From positions 1 through 64,000 of the forward strand of contig NZ_JAERQN010000017.1 of assembly GCF_016805305.1 (NCBI RefSeq): a DNA stretch of 64,000 bases. Reading direction: 5' to 3'. This document shows positions 1 through 8,689 of this stretch, one piece after another. The notes under the pieces were generated by a model, which made no database searches, was not told where the DNA came from, and saw only the letters and a list, made by a program, of their open reading frames with translations. Each line of letters begins with the position of its first letter. The first letter of the stretch is position 1. The position numbers were made by a program, and so were the translations under genes. The DNA comes from Falsiroseomonas ponticola (lineage in GTDB: Bacteria; Pseudomonadota; Alphaproteobacteria; Acetobacterales; Acetobacteraceae).

Positions 1-102
1 GAGCACCCGACGGTCATCCACGCGCGGGACGCCGTGCGAGAGCGGGAAGTGCGGCCGGATACGCCGCATCTGGGCAGGGGTGAGCAGGAACGGGACGGAC
101 AT
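1..102 (-). CDS. IS5-family transposase, N-terminal fragment (runs off the left edge)
   Basis: Thirty-four codons are visible, from an ATG at 102 to the window edge. The translation begins MSVPFLLTPAQMRRIRPHFP and continues with a DDRRVL segment, the typical N-terminal helix-turn-helix start of short IS5/IS427-type transposases, just before the usual 'NGxxWRD' block. The DDE catalytic core would lie outside the window. Whether the element is intact cannot be judged. The gene points away from the flanking chromosomal genes and belongs to the element ending near 172. Confidence 0.75.
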   Translation of the reverse strand, partial: MSVPFLLTPAQMRRIRPHFPLSHGVPRVDDRRVL

Positions 103-172
103 GGCGACACCTCCGCCCCGTCCAGAATCACGCCAGGCCGCGTCGGCGCAAGCTGATTAATGGGTCCTGAGC
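1..172 (-). mobile_element. End of an IS5-family insertion sequence (partial)
   Basis: The window opens inside an insertion sequence. The start of its transposase lies at 1-102 and its terminal region runs to about 172. The outermost bases, gattaatgggtcctgagc, look like the terminal inverted repeat seen on IS5/IS427-group elements (recalled, not searched). A ctag tetranucleotide at 173-176 directly follows and could be the target-site duplication. The other end lies outside the window, so neither the repeat nor the duplication can be confirmed here. Confidence 0.6.
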
Positions 173-388
173 CTAGGCAGCGGGCGCTTCCGGGCCGGGC
201 TCCAGCCCCTCATCCAGCGGCGCGGCCACGGCCTCATCCGCATCCTTCTTCCAGCCGCGGCGCTCCTCGCACAGGCGGCGCGCCAGCAGCGCGGCGCCGA
301 CCGCGCCGCCGCCGACGGCCAGCGTCGCCGCCGCGGCGGTCGCGACCGCCAGGCCCATCATCGTGCCCGTCGCCATTCGCAGCATCAT
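173..388 (-). CDS. Small membrane protein, stop codon formed at an IS insertion site
   Basis: A 71-residue protein of unknown function. It starts with a hydrophobic Ala/Gly/Val-rich stretch (about residues 4-37, one membrane segment), then a basic patch (ARRLCEERRGWKK) and an acidic Pro/Ala-rich tail. A good ribosome site (GAAGGAGA) lies 8 bases before the ATG pair at 388. It is the third gene of a leftward unit with the Cys-rich microprotein (413-574) and the PAS-HPt gene (565-1437). Its TAG stop falls inside the ctag that abuts the IS end, so the tail may have been truncated by the insertion. Confidence 0.6.
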   Translation of the reverse strand: MMLRMATGTMMGLAVATAAAATLAVGGGAVGAALLARRLCEERRGWKKDADEAVAAPLDEGLEPGPEAPAA

Positions 389-412
389 GGCAAAGTCTCC
401 TTCTTGCCCGGC

Positions 413-574
413 CTATCTGGGGCCGGGGCGCCTCGGGGCAAGCGGAATGGGGGGCGGCGCCAGGGACCGTTCCGCGGCGCAGGAGCACACGATGGCGCCA
501 TCGGCCAGGCGGTTCGGCATGGTGACCTCCTCGCAATGCGGGCATTGCACGGGCTCGGGGCGCGTCAGTTCCAT
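413..574 (-). CDS. 53-residue Cys-rich (zinc-ribbon-like) microprotein
   Basis: A small gene read by hand. It starts MELTRPEPVQCPHCEE and ends in a Pro/Arg-rich tail. Four cysteines occur as CPHC (11 and 14) and CSC (30 and 32), with one His between the first pair, which suggests a small metal-binding knuckle. Its ATG at 574 overlaps the last 10 bases of the upstream PAS-HPt gene (atggaactga), so translation is probably coupled. The next gene starts 24 bases after its stop. No family is recognised. Support is the overlap, the motif and the operon position. Confidence 0.55.
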   Translation of the reverse strand: MELTRPEPVQCPHCEEVTMPNRLADGAIVCSCAAERSLAPPPIPLAPRRPGPR

Positions 575-1437
575 GCGGCGGGGTCCTGCGGCAGGCCGGC
601 GGCCAGCATGCGGAGCTGCGTCAGCGCGCCGGCGGCCGCGGCTTCCTCGATGCCCTCCATCATGTGCGCGGCCTTGGCCCAGCCCGCATTGGCGGCGACG
701 CCGCGCAGCGCATGGGCCACGGCCCGGGCTTCCGCCGCATCGCCATCAGCCGCGGCGGCCGTCAGGCGGGGGATGCGCCTGGCCCATTCCTGCCGGAAGG
801 CCGCCTGCAGCGCATCCCCGCCGGCGGCGGAGGGCGTGGCGAGGATGGGCGTGTAGAGCGTGACGTAGCCGCCACCCGGCAACGGCGTGCGCCGCAGTTC
901 GAGCCGGCTGCCATCCGGCCTTTCGCGCTGCAGACGCTGCGGCACGGTGCCGTCATGGAACATCTTCATGCGGCGCTCGGTCTCCGCTTCCGGATCGACC
1001 ATGCCGAATTCGCCGGCCTCCGCCTGCAGGCGGATCACCTCCCGCAGCGGCATCCCGATCCGCAGCGCGCGGCGCGGCACGCCGGCATAGTCGGGAAAGC
1101 GCGGATTCCAGCCGGCCAGGCGGAGTTCCGCATCCACCACCAGGATGCCGTCCGCCATCGCGGCCAGCACGCCGTCCAGCATTCGGGCCTTCGCCTCCGC
1201 CCGTTCCGTGACCTGCCGGAGTTCCGCATTGGCCGCGGCCAGGTGGGCGTTGCGGGCATGGAGCTGCAGGTCCCGCCGCCGCAGGCGCCTTGCCTGCACC
1301 ACCAGCGCCACCGCCGCCGCCACCGCCGCCACGGCCATCAGCCCGCCCAGGACCAGGCCGGCGCGCGGCTCATCCATGCCCTGCGCGAGGGCGGGGGGTG
1401 CCAGCAGCGTGGCCAGGGCGACCAGCGGGATCAGCAT
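565..1437 (-). CDS. Membrane-anchored PAS-domain protein with C-terminal HPt-like domain
   Basis: A 290-residue signalling protein. An N-terminal signal or anchor and a second hydrophobic segment (about residues 1-50) are followed by a short coiled coil (50-85), a PAS-like domain (about 85-190) and a C-terminal helical domain. The last carries AHALRGVAANAG, the HPt histidine motif, with the candidate phospho-His near 242. There is no kinase ATPase domain, so it would relay or receive phosphate rather than generate it. An upstream GTG at 1443 is possible, but it sits inside the GGGAGG ribosome site, so the ATG at 1437 is preferred. The Cys-rich microprotein is coupled downstream. Confidence 0.7.
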   Translation of the reverse strand: MLIPLVALATLLAPPALAQGMDEPRAGLVLGGLMAVAAVAAAVALVVQARRLRRRDLQLHARNAHLAAANAELRQVTERAEAKARMLDGVLAAMADGILVVDAELRLAGWNPRFPDYAGVPRRALRIGMPLREVIRLQAEAGEFGMVDPEAETERRMKMFHDGTVPQRLQRERPDGSRLELRRTPLPGGGYVTLYTPILATPSAAGGDALQAAFRQEWARRIPRLTAAAADGDAAEARAVAHALRGVAANAGWAKAAHMMEGIEEAAAAGALTQLRMLAAGLPQDPAAWN

Positions 1438-1647
1438 CGTCACCTCCCGCCTGATGGTTGTCGGGTCAACCCTTGCCTTCTACCCGCGCGTGCCGAAGGG
1501 CGGCAAGATCGCGCGGCCGGGCCGCTTCGTGCCGCAGTGCATCAGGCGGGCTTGCCCCCGGGGGGCCCCATTGGCATGTTCCGCCCACTCCCAACCCCAG
1601 GGCGCGATCGAGGTGTCCCGGCACGGGCGTTCGGCAAGGAATGAGGC

Positions 1648-2859
1648 ATGGCCAAGATCAAGGTGAAGACCCCCGTCGTCGAGATGGACGGGGATGAGAT
1701 GACGCGCATCATCTGGGGGTTCATCAAGGACCGCCTGATCCTGCCCTACCTCGACATCGACCTGAAGTACTACGACCTGGGCGTCGAGTACCGCGACCAG
1801 ACCGATGACCAGGTGACGGTGGATGCCGCCAACGCGACCAAGCAGTACGGCGTCGGCGTGAAGTGCGCGACCATCACCCCGGACGAGGCGCGGGTGAAGG
1901 AATTCGGCCTGAAGAAGATGTGGCGGTCGCCCAACGGCACCATCCGCAACATCCTGGACGGCACGATCTTCCGCGAGCCGATCATCATCAAGAACGTCCC
2001 GCGCCTGGTGCCGCACTGGTCGAAGCCGATCGTCGTCGGCCGCCACGCCTTCGGCGACATCTACCGCGCGGTGGAGATGAAGGTCCCGGGCGCCGGCAAG
2101 GTGACCATGACCTACACGCCGGAAGGCGGCGCGCCGCAGGAGATCGGCGACTTCGTCTTCAAGGGCCCCGGCGCCTTCATGGGCCAGCACAACCTCAACG
2201 CCTCCATCGAGGGTTTCGCCCGCGCGAGCTTCAACTACGGCCTGCAGCGTGGCTATTCCGTGTACTTCAGCCACAAGAACACGATCCTCAAGGCCTATGA
2301 CGGCAACTTCAAGGACATCTTCAAGTCCATCTTCGATGCCGAATTCGCCGACCGCTTCAAGGCGAAGGGCCTGGTCTATGAGGACCGCCTGATCGACGAC
2401 ATGGTGGCGTCCGCCCTGAAGTGGGAAGGCGGCTACATCTGGGCCTGCAAGAACTACGATGGCGACGTGCAGTCCGACATCGTGGCCCAGGGCTTCGGCA
2501 GCCTCGGCCTGATGACCTCCGTGCTGCTCTCCCCGGACGGCAACACGGTGGAGTCCGAGGCCGCGCACGGCACGGTGACGCGCCACTACCGCGAGCACCA
2601 GAAGGGCCGCGAGACCTCCACCAACCCGATCGCGTCCATCTTCGCCTGGACGCGCGGCCTGTCCTACCGCGGCAAGTTCGACGGCACGCAGGATGTGGTG
2701 GACTTCGCCGAGGCGCTGGAGCAGGTCTGCGTGGAGACGGTCGAGGCCGGCCACATGACCAAGGACCTGGCCCTGCTGATCAGCAAGGACCAGCCCTACC
2801 TCAACACGCAGGACTTCCTCGCCAAGCTGGACGAGAACCTGAAGAAGAAGATGGGCTGA
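1648..2859 (+). CDS. icd: NADP-dependent isocitrate dehydrogenase (type II, homodimeric)
   Basis: Cytosolic TCA-cycle enzyme converting isocitrate and NADP+ to 2-oxoglutarate, CO2 and NADPH. The 403-residue protein matches the eukaryote-like type II family in length and sequence. The isocitrate-binding residues Ser94, Asn96, Arg100, Arg109 and Arg132 fall at the same numbers as in human IDH1, in WRSPNGTIRN, FRE and GRHAFGD. The ATG at 1648 has an AAGGAATGAGGC ribosome region. The gene is monocistronic: a strong hairpin follows the stop and the next gene starts 80 bases on. This IDH type next to the alaS/recA block is common in alphaproteobacteria. Confidence 0.97.
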   Translation: MAKIKVKTPVVEMDGDEMTRIIWGFIKDRLILPYLDIDLKYYDLGVEYRDQTDDQVTVDAANATKQYGVGVKCATITPDEARVKEFGLKKMWRSPNGTIRNILDGTIFREPIIIKNVPRLVPHWSKPIVVGRHAFGDIYRAVEMKVPGAGKVTMTYTPEGGAPQEIGDFVFKGPGAFMGQHNLNASIEGFARASFNYGLQRGYSVYFSHKNTILKAYDGNFKDIFKSIFDAEFADRFKAKGLVYEDRLIDDMVASALKWEGGYIWACKNYDGDVQSDIVAQGFGSLGLMTSVLLSPDGNTVESEAAHGTVTRHYREHQKGRETSTNPIASIFAWTRGLSYRGKFDGTQDVVDFAEALEQVCVETVEAGHMTKDLALLISKDQPYLNTQDFLAKLDENLKKKMG

Positions 2860-2883
2860 GGGCCCTCGGGCACCGGGCCATCC

Positions 2884-2916
2884 GCGGCCGCCAGGGGAAA
2901 CCCTGGCGGCCGCTTC
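2884..2916 (+). terminator. Hairpin after icd
   Basis: A perfect 13-bp stem (gcggccgccaggg paired with ccctggcggccgc) closes a GAAA tetraloop 25 bases after the icd stop, followed only by a short tt. It probably ends the icd transcript, although the U-tract is weak. Confidence 0.7.
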
Positions 2917-2939
2917 CGTTCCGGGGGTAGGAAGCGCGC

Positions 2940-3644
2940 ATGCATGAGCTCTCCGCCTTCGATATCGCCGGCCTCGCCGTCTTCGCGCTGTGCTGGATCG
3001 GCTACGCCACCGCGGTCGGCCGCGTGCCGCGCTTCCGCGATGCCAGCGTGATCGCCGCGATGGATGAGCATCGGCGCCGCTGGATGCGCGCCATGCTGGA
3101 CCGGGAGAACCGGATCGCCGACATGGCGGCGATCGGCAACCTGATGAACAGCACCAGCTTCCTGGCCACCACCAGCATCTTCATCCTGGGCGGCCTGGTC
3201 GCGCTGCTGGGCGCGCCGGACCTCGGCCGCCGCGTCGTCGCCGCCCTGCCCTATGCGATGGTGCCGGACGAGGTGGTGTGGGAGCTGAAGATCGCCCTGC
3301 TGCTCGTCATCTTCGTCAACGCCTTCTTCGAGCTGACCTGGGCGCTGCGGCAGTTCAACTACAGCTCCATCCTGGTCGGCGGCATCCCCGGCGCGCCCGC
3401 GACGCCGGAGACGATCGCCCAGGCGGAGGTCGCAGCCCGCGTGCTCAACCGCGCCGCGCGTCACTTCAACACGGGGCTGCGCAGCTACTATTTCGGCCTA
3501 GCCGCCCTGGCCTGGATCGCGCATCCCGCGCTGCTGATGGTGGCGAGCCTCTTCGTGCTGCGGGAACTCCATCGCCGGGAGTTCCGGTCCGAGGTGCGGG
3601 AAGCCGTCTCCGCGCCGGAGGTCACGCGCGCCTATCGGCGCTGA
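2940..3644 (+). CDS. DUF599 family membrane protein
   Basis: A 234-residue inner-membrane protein of the DUF599 family, with no known biochemical role. Hydrophobic segments lie at about residues 7-25, 73-95, 113-135 and 185-208. Family-type features are the early RDASVIAAMDEHRRRWM stretch and the ELTWALRQFNYSS segment. The ATG at 2940 follows GGGGGTAGGAAG. Its 3' end overlaps the convergent J-domain-like gene by 23 bases. Nothing around it suggests a pathway. Confidence 0.85.
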   Translation: MHELSAFDIAGLAVFALCWIGYATAVGRVPRFRDASVIAAMDEHRRRWMRAMLDRENRIADMAAIGNLMNSTSFLATTSIFILGGLVALLGAPDLGRRVVAALPYAMVPDEVVWELKIALLLVIFVNAFFELTWALRQFNYSSILVGGIPGAPATPETIAQAEVAARVLNRAARHFNTGLRSYYFGLAALAWIAHPALLMVASLFVLRELHRREFRSEVREAVSAPEVTRAYRR

Positions 3645-4098
3645 CATCGGCGCCCTTCTCGATCCGGCGCAGCACCTCCCAGAAATCGCGGAAGATGGCG
3701 GCGCGGATGGCACGGTCCGCGGCATCCTCCGCCAGCCGGTCCGGGTGGAAGGCGCGGGCGAAGGCGATCTTGGCCTGCTGGAAGCGGTCATCCCCCGGGC
3801 GGCGCCAGGGCAGGCGGAAGCCGCTGCGCCGCCGCGCGGCCTCGGCCAGGGCGAGTTCCGCCCGCGCCAGGCGCAGCTCCGACCTCAGCCGCGCCACCTC
3901 CGCCGCCAGCTCCTCCTCCCCCGCCCGCAGCGCCTGGCGAGGCGGCGGGCGCAGGCGGCCGGCCCGTGCCAGCAGCACGCCCAGCCGCAGCCGGGGCGCG
4001 CGCAGCAGCCGCCAGGCCGCGCGCAGCAGCCGCCAGATGGCATAGGCGACCAGCACGGGCAGGATCGCGATCAGGGTGCCGGCAAGGGTGACGAGCAT
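3622..4098 (-). CDS. Membrane-anchored J-domain-like protein
   Basis: A 158-residue protein with an N-terminal membrane helix (about residues 3-22), a basic Arg/Leu-rich linker, a coiled coil (about 60-90) and a C-terminal J-domain-like part. The latter holds FHPDR with the HPD triad at 118-120, flanked by helices resembling helices II and III of DnaJ. It may recruit DnaK at the inner membrane, which is inference from the HPD motif alone. It overlaps the convergent DUF599 gene tail to tail by 23 bases. Confidence 0.65.
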   Translation of the reverse strand: MLVTLAGTLIAILPVLVAYAIWRLLRAAWRLLRAPRLRLGVLLARAGRLRPPPRQALRAGEEELAAEVARLRSELRLARAELALAEAARRRSGFRLPWRRPGDDRFQQAKIAFARAFHPDRLAEDAADRAIRAAIFRDFWEVLRRIEKGADVSADRRA

Positions 4099-4155
4099 CG
4101 AGCCTTCCCTCCCCGGAAGGCCGCGCCAGGGTGGGCGGGTTTCCTCGCCCCGCTG

Positions 4156-5244
4156 TTAACAGCGCCGCAACGCGAGCACGCGGTCGAGCGGCAGGGCGCG
4201 GCCGATGGCCCGCCGGCCGCCGCTGCGGCTTTCCACCGTGGTCGCCATCGTCAGCGCGTTCAGCACCGCCTCCTCCGTCGCCTCCGCCGCCGCGACGAAG
4301 AGGGGGGAGGCCTTGTCGTTCGGCAGCTCGGCGTAGCGGGCCACGCCGGCGCGGCGTTCGGCCGTGCGGATCACGTCGGGATGCGTCGCGAAGGCCAGCG
4401 CATAGTCGCCCGAGCCGTCGGAGAAGGCGGCGCCCGTGCGCGCGATGCCCGCCATGGCGCGGCGCGCGAGGCGCTGGAGGTTGCGGTCGGACAGCGGCGC
4501 ATCCGTCGCCAGGATCACCATCACCGACCCATCGGCATCCGCCTGCTGCGCCACATGCTCCGCGAGGTAGTATTTCTGCAGGCCGCGCCCGACCTCCAGC
4601 CCCGCCATGCAGAGCGCGCCGCCGTAATTCGCCTGCACCAGCGCGCCGACCGTCCAGCCGCCGAGCGCGGCCGGCAGCACGCGGCTCGACGTGCCGATGC
4701 CGCCCTTCCAGCCGAAGGCCATGGTGCCCGTGCCGGCGCCCACGCTGCCTTCCGCCACCGGGCCGGTGGCCGCCGCCGCCAGGGCCGCCGCGCCATGCGC
4801 CGCGGTCACGCCGCGGGCGCGGATGTCGTTGAGCCGCCCGTCATTGGTCTCCCCGACCACGGCGTTGACGCTGCGGACCTGCTCGTTGCCGGGCTGGGCG
4901 AGCGTCCAGTCCACCAGCGCCTCCATCGCCCGGCCGACGGCGAGCGTGTTGGTCAGCAGGATGGGCGTCTCCAGCTCCCCCAGTTCCTGCACCTGGGTCA
5001 CCCCCGCCATCTTGCCGAAGCCGTTCATGGCGAAGAGGCCGGCGGGGACGCGATCGGCGTAGAGGTTGCCCGGATGCGGCCGGATGGCGGTGACGCCGGT
5101 GCGCGTGCCCTCGCCCTCGATCACCGTGACCTGGCCGACCAGGACGCCGGCGACATCGGTGATGGCGTTCAGCGGGCCGGGCGGGAGGATGCCTGGGGCG
5201 AAGCCGAGGGCGCGGGCGCGCTGCCTCGTGGTCGCTTCACCCAT
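4156..5244 (-). CDS. P1 family (DmpA/BapA-type) aminopeptidase
   Basis: A 362-residue Ntn-hydrolase-like peptidase of family S58/P1, which removes N-terminal residues from amides or beta-peptides after self-cleavage. Typical segments are the N-terminal GPLNAITDVAGVLVGQVTV block, GNGFGK-like FAMNGFGKMAG, VVGETNDG and GSVGAGTG. KGGIGTSSR (around 180-188) contains the Ser of the autocleavage and nucleophile region; the exact cut site was not fixed. It lies 25 bases after alaS in the same direction and is probably co-transcribed with it. There is no signal peptide, so it is likely cytosolic. Confidence 0.88.
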   Translation of the reverse strand: MGEATTRQRARALGFAPGILPPGPLNAITDVAGVLVGQVTVIEGEGTRTGVTAIRPHPGNLYADRVPAGLFAMNGFGKMAGVTQVQELGELETPILLTNTLAVGRAMEALVDWTLAQPGNEQVRSVNAVVGETNDGRLNDIRARGVTAAHGAAALAAAATGPVAEGSVGAGTGTMAFGWKGGIGTSSRVLPAALGGWTVGALVQANYGGALCMAGLEVGRGLQKYYLAEHVAQQADADGSVMVILATDAPLSDRNLQRLARRAMAGIARTGAAFSDGSGDYALAFATHPDVIRTAERRAGVARYAELPNDKASPLFVAAAEATEEAVLNALTMATTVESRSGGRRAIGRALPLDRVLALRRC

Positions 5245-5269
5245 GCGCCGGCCCCGCCGCCTGCGTGCT

Positions 5270-7918
5270 TCAGCCGCCCAGCGCGGCCCTGATCGCCGGC
5301 AGGGCCTCCGCCGCCTTGGCAGCGTCCGGCCCGCCGGCCTGGGCCATGTCCGGCTTCCCGCCGCCGCCCTTGCCGCCGATGGCGGCGCTGGCCGCGCGCA
5401 CCAGCGTCACGGCATCGGTCTTGCCCTTCGCGGCGTCGCCGATGCCGACGAAGACGCTGGCCTTGCCCTCCGCCGTCGAGACCACGCCGACGACATCGGC
5501 GGTGCCGGACTGCAGGATGGCCTCGACCACGCCCTTCAGGTCCTTGGGCGGCATCTCGCCCAGCTCGCGCAGCGCCACGCGCAGCCCCGCGATGGTCTCG
5601 ACCTCCGCCGCCGCGCCGCCGGTCGCCAGCTTCTTGCGGAGATCGGTGATCTCGCGCTCCAGCTTCTTCCGCTCCTCCAGCAGGTTCGTGATGCGGTCCG
5701 CCAGTTCCGCCGGGCGCGCCTTCAGCACGGCGGCGGCCTCGTTCAGCTGGCGATCGCGCTCCTCGATCAGCTTGAGGGCGGCCTCGCCCGTCACGGCCTC
5801 CACGCGGCGGATGCCGGCGGCGACGGCGCCTTCCGCCACGATGCGGAACAGGCCGATATCGCCGGTGCGCTTCACATGCGTGCCGCCGCAGAGTTCCAGC
5901 GAATAGACGCCGAAGCGCTCCGTCGCGTTGGGGTCATGCCCCATGGAGACGACGCGCACCTCCTCCCCGTACTTCTCGCCGAACAGCGCCATGGCGCCGA
6001 TCTGCACGGCGGCGTCGGGGGTCATCAGGCGGGTGACGACCTCGGCATTCTCGCGGATGCGGCTGTTCACCTCCGCCTCCACCCAGGCGAGGTCCGCATC
6101 CGTCATCGGCGTCGGCTGGCTGACGTCGAAGCGCAGCCGGTCCGGCGCGTTCAGCGAGCCCTTCTGCGCGACATGGGTGCCGAGGCGCCGGCGCAGCGCC
6201 TCATGCAGCAGATGCGTCGCCGAGTGGTGGGCGCGGATGGTGGAGCGGCGGGCGTGGTCGACCTCCGCCTGCACGGCGAGGCCCACCTTCGCCTCCCCAT
6301 GCGCCACGACGCCGACATGGACGAAGAGGTCGCCGAGCTTCTTCTGCGTGTCGCGGACGACGATGCGGCAGCCCTCGCCGGCCGAGATCAGGCCGGTATC
6401 GCCGACCTGGCCGCCGCTCTCCGCATAGAAGGGCGTCTGGTTGAGGATGACGGAGACCTCGGTCCCTGCCACCGCGCTGTCCACCACCTGGCCATTGGCG
6501 ACGATCGCCAGGATCTCACCCTCCGCCGTCTCCGTGGAGTAGCCGAGGAATTCGGAGGCGCCGAGCTTCTCCTTCAGGTCGAACCAGAGGGTCTCCGTCG
6601 CCGCCTCGCCCGATCCGGCCCAGGCGGCGCGGGCGCGCTTCTTCTGCTCGGCCATCGCGGCCTCGAAGCCCGCGGTATCGACCGTCTTGCCCTCGCCGCG
6701 CAGCGCGTCCTGCGTCAGGTCAAGGGGGAAGCCGTAGGTGTCGTAGAGCTTGAAGGCGATGTCGCCGGGCAGCGTGCCGCCCTCGCCCAGCCGGCCCGAT
6801 TCATCGGCCAGCAGGCCGAGGCCGCGCTCCAGCAGGCTGCGGAACTTCGTCTCCTCCAGCCGCAGCGTCTCCGTCACCAGCGCCTCGGCGCGGAGGATCT
6901 CCGGATAGGCGGCGCCCATCTGGCGGGTCAGGGCGGGGACCAGGCGGTGCAGCAGGGGCTCCCGCGCGCCCATCATGTGGGCGTGGCGCATGGCGCGGCG
7001 GAGGATGCGGCGCAGCACATAGCCGCGGCCCTCATTGGAGGGCATGACGCCATCGGCGATCAGGAAGGTGCCGGCGCGGAGGTGGTCCGCCACCACGCGG
7101 TGGCTGGTCTTCCACTGGCCATCGGGATCCTGGCCGGTCGCCTCGCTGCTCGCCAGGATCAGCGCGCGCAGCGTGTCCGTGTCGTAGTTGTCGTGCTTGC
7201 CCTGCAGGATGGCGGCGAAGCGTTCCAGCCCCATGCCGGTGTCGATCGAGGGGCGCGGCAGCGGCACGCGGGTGCCGGGGGGGCCTTCCTCGAACTGCAT
7301 GAAGACCAGGTTCCAGATCTCGATGAACCGGTCGCCATCCTGGTCGGCGGAGCCGGGCGGGCCACCGGCGATCTTGTCGCCATGGTCGAAGAAGATCTCG
7401 GAGCACGGGCCGCAGGGGCCGGTATCGCCCATGCGCCAGAAATTGTCGGAGGTCGGGATGCGGATGATGCGGCTGTCCGGCAGCCCGGCGATCTTCTTCC
7501 AGTAGACGGGGGCTTCCTCATCCTCGGAATAGACCGTCACCAGCAGGCGGTCCTTCGGCAGGCCGAAATCCTTGGTCAGCAGCTCCCAGGCATGGCTGAT
7601 CGCCTGTTCCTTGAAGTAGTCGCCGAAGCTGAAATTGCCCAGCATCTCGAAGAAGGTGTGGTGGCGGGCGGTGTAGCCGACATTGTCCAGGTCGTTGTGC
7701 TTGCCGCCGGCGCGAACCGACTTCTGCGCGGTGGTGGCGCGCGAATAGGGGCGCTTCTCCTGCCCGGTGAAGACGTTCTTGAACTGCACCATGCCGCTGT
7801 TCGCGAACATCAGCGTCGGGTCGTTCCGCGGCACCAGGGGCGAGGATTCCACCACCTCATGCCCGTTGCGGCGGAAGTAGTCGAGGAAGGTGGCGCGGAT
7901 GTCGTTGCTGCTGGTCAT
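5270..7918 (-). CDS. alaS: Alanyl-tRNA synthetase
   Basis: Charges tRNA-Ala in the cytosol. The 882-residue protein has the full architecture: N-terminal class II catalytic domain (MTSSNDIRATFLDYFRRNGH start, then GMVQFKN and HHTFFEMLGN), tRNA-recognition domain, editing domain and C-terminal DHHA1-type Gly-rich domain (IGGKGGGGKPDMAQAG). The zinc and editing residues are His565, His569, Cys677 and His681, at nearly the E. coli positions. The start at 7918 is the conserved N-terminus. A P1 peptidase follows 25 bases after its stop, and a divergent DUF892 gene starts 222 bases upstream. Confidence 0.97.
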   Translation of the reverse strand: MTSSNDIRATFLDYFRRNGHEVVESSPLVPRNDPTLMFANSGMVQFKNVFTGQEKRPYSRATTAQKSVRAGGKHNDLDNVGYTARHHTFFEMLGNFSFGDYFKEQAISHAWELLTKDFGLPKDRLLVTVYSEDEEAPVYWKKIAGLPDSRIIRIPTSDNFWRMGDTGPCGPCSEIFFDHGDKIAGGPPGSADQDGDRFIEIWNLVFMQFEEGPPGTRVPLPRPSIDTGMGLERFAAILQGKHDNYDTDTLRALILASSEATGQDPDGQWKTSHRVVADHLRAGTFLIADGVMPSNEGRGYVLRRILRRAMRHAHMMGAREPLLHRLVPALTRQMGAAYPEILRAEALVTETLRLEETKFRSLLERGLGLLADESGRLGEGGTLPGDIAFKLYDTYGFPLDLTQDALRGEGKTVDTAGFEAAMAEQKKRARAAWAGSGEAATETLWFDLKEKLGASEFLGYSTETAEGEILAIVANGQVVDSAVAGTEVSVILNQTPFYAESGGQVGDTGLISAGEGCRIVVRDTQKKLGDLFVHVGVVAHGEAKVGLAVQAEVDHARRSTIRAHHSATHLLHEALRRRLGTHVAQKGSLNAPDRLRFDVSQPTPMTDADLAWVEAEVNSRIRENAEVVTRLMTPDAAVQIGAMALFGEKYGEEVRVVSMGHDPNATERFGVYSLELCGGTHVKRTGDIGLFRIVAEGAVAAGIRRVEAVTGEAALKLIEERDRQLNEAAAVLKARPAELADRITNLLEERKKLEREITDLRKKLATGGAAAEVETIAGLRVALRELGEMPPKDLKGVVEAILQSGTADVVGVVSTAEGKASVFVGIGDAAKGKTDAVTLVRAASAAIGGKGGGGKPDMAQAGGPDAAKAAEALPAIRAALGG

Positions 7919-8140
7919 CGCCTGATCGCTGCCATCGTCGCTGTCCGCGGGCGATCTGCCCGCGGATCGGGTGCCGGCGCCCCGGCCGCAAGGCCCAGGC
8001 GAAAGCCGCGTCCCTTACCGCGCGATGACGGAGGCGTCGAGGGTGGTCCGCCGGAACCCCCGCCCGGCGGCACCGTTCGGAGGGGTGAGGGCGGGCCCAG
8101 GAATGCCCGGCCACCACACACCACCCGAGGGAGGCCCATC

Positions 8141-8632
8141 ATGGCCGAGGACTTCAAGTCGCTGATGATCGAGGCGCTGCAGGATGCCTACAGCGCCGAG
8201 ACCCAGCTGGTCGAGGCGCTGCCGGAGATGGCGGCGGCGGCGCAGAGCCCGACGCTGCGCCAGGCCTTCGAGGATCACCTGGCGCAGACGCGCGAGCACA
8301 TCGCCCGCCTGGAACGCGCCGCGGAGATGCTGGACGCCGACCCCGAGGGGGAGGAATGCGAGGCGATGGAAGGCCTGACCGCCGAGGCCGAGGAGATCAT
8401 GGACGACCATGACGAGGGCCCGGTGCGCGACGCCGCGCTGATCGGCGCCGCGCAGAAGGTGGAGCACTACGAGATCGCGACCTACGGCACGCTCTGCGCC
8501 ATGGCCAAGGCGGCGGGGCTGCAGGAGGTGGCGGACCTTCTCGGCCAGACTCTGTCCGAGGAGAAGGCGGCGGATGAGAAGCTGACGGTGCTGGCGGAGC
8601 GGGAAGTGAACCCGGCGGCGCTGGCGGCCTGA
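8141..8632 (+). CDS. DUF892 (YciF-like) ferritin-like protein
   Basis: A 163-residue, almost fully helical protein of the DUF892/YciE-YciF family, a four-helix ferritin-like bundle linked to stress response in other bacteria. Glutamate- and histidine-bearing helices are visible: AYSAETQLVEALPEM, DHLAQTREHIARLE, VEHYEIATYGTL and LGQTLSEEKAADEKL. They carry the expected E and ExxH-type positions of a di-metal site. The ATG at 8141 follows CGAGGGAGG. It is monocistronic, diverging from alaS and ending in a strong terminator. Its real substrate is unknown. Confidence 0.88.
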   Translation: MAEDFKSLMIEALQDAYSAETQLVEALPEMAAAAQSPTLRQAFEDHLAQTREHIARLERAAEMLDADPEGEECEAMEGLTAEAEEIMDDHDEGPVRDAALIGAAQKVEHYEIATYGTLCAMAKAAGLQEVADLLGQTLSEEKAADEKLTVLAEREVNPAALAA

Positions 8633-8640
8633 CGCAGGAA

Positions 8641-8670
8641 GGGCGGAGGGGAATACCCTCCGCCCCTTTT
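8641..8670. terminator. Terminator between the DUF892 gene and recA
   Basis: A perfect 10-bp stem (gggcggaggg with ccctccgccc) closes a gaata loop and is followed on the plus strand by ctttt. It lies between two convergent genes, ends the DUF892 transcript and may also serve recA on the other strand. Confidence 0.85.
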
Positions 8671-8689
8671 CGTTCCGGGACGCGCCGCC

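Noticed and set aside
5066..8632. Very long plus-strand open frame opposite alaS
   Set aside because: It is the antisense reading of alaS caused by GC-rich codon bias. The product is Arg/Ala/Gly-rich with no motif. Only its last part (8141-8632) is the real DUF892 gene.
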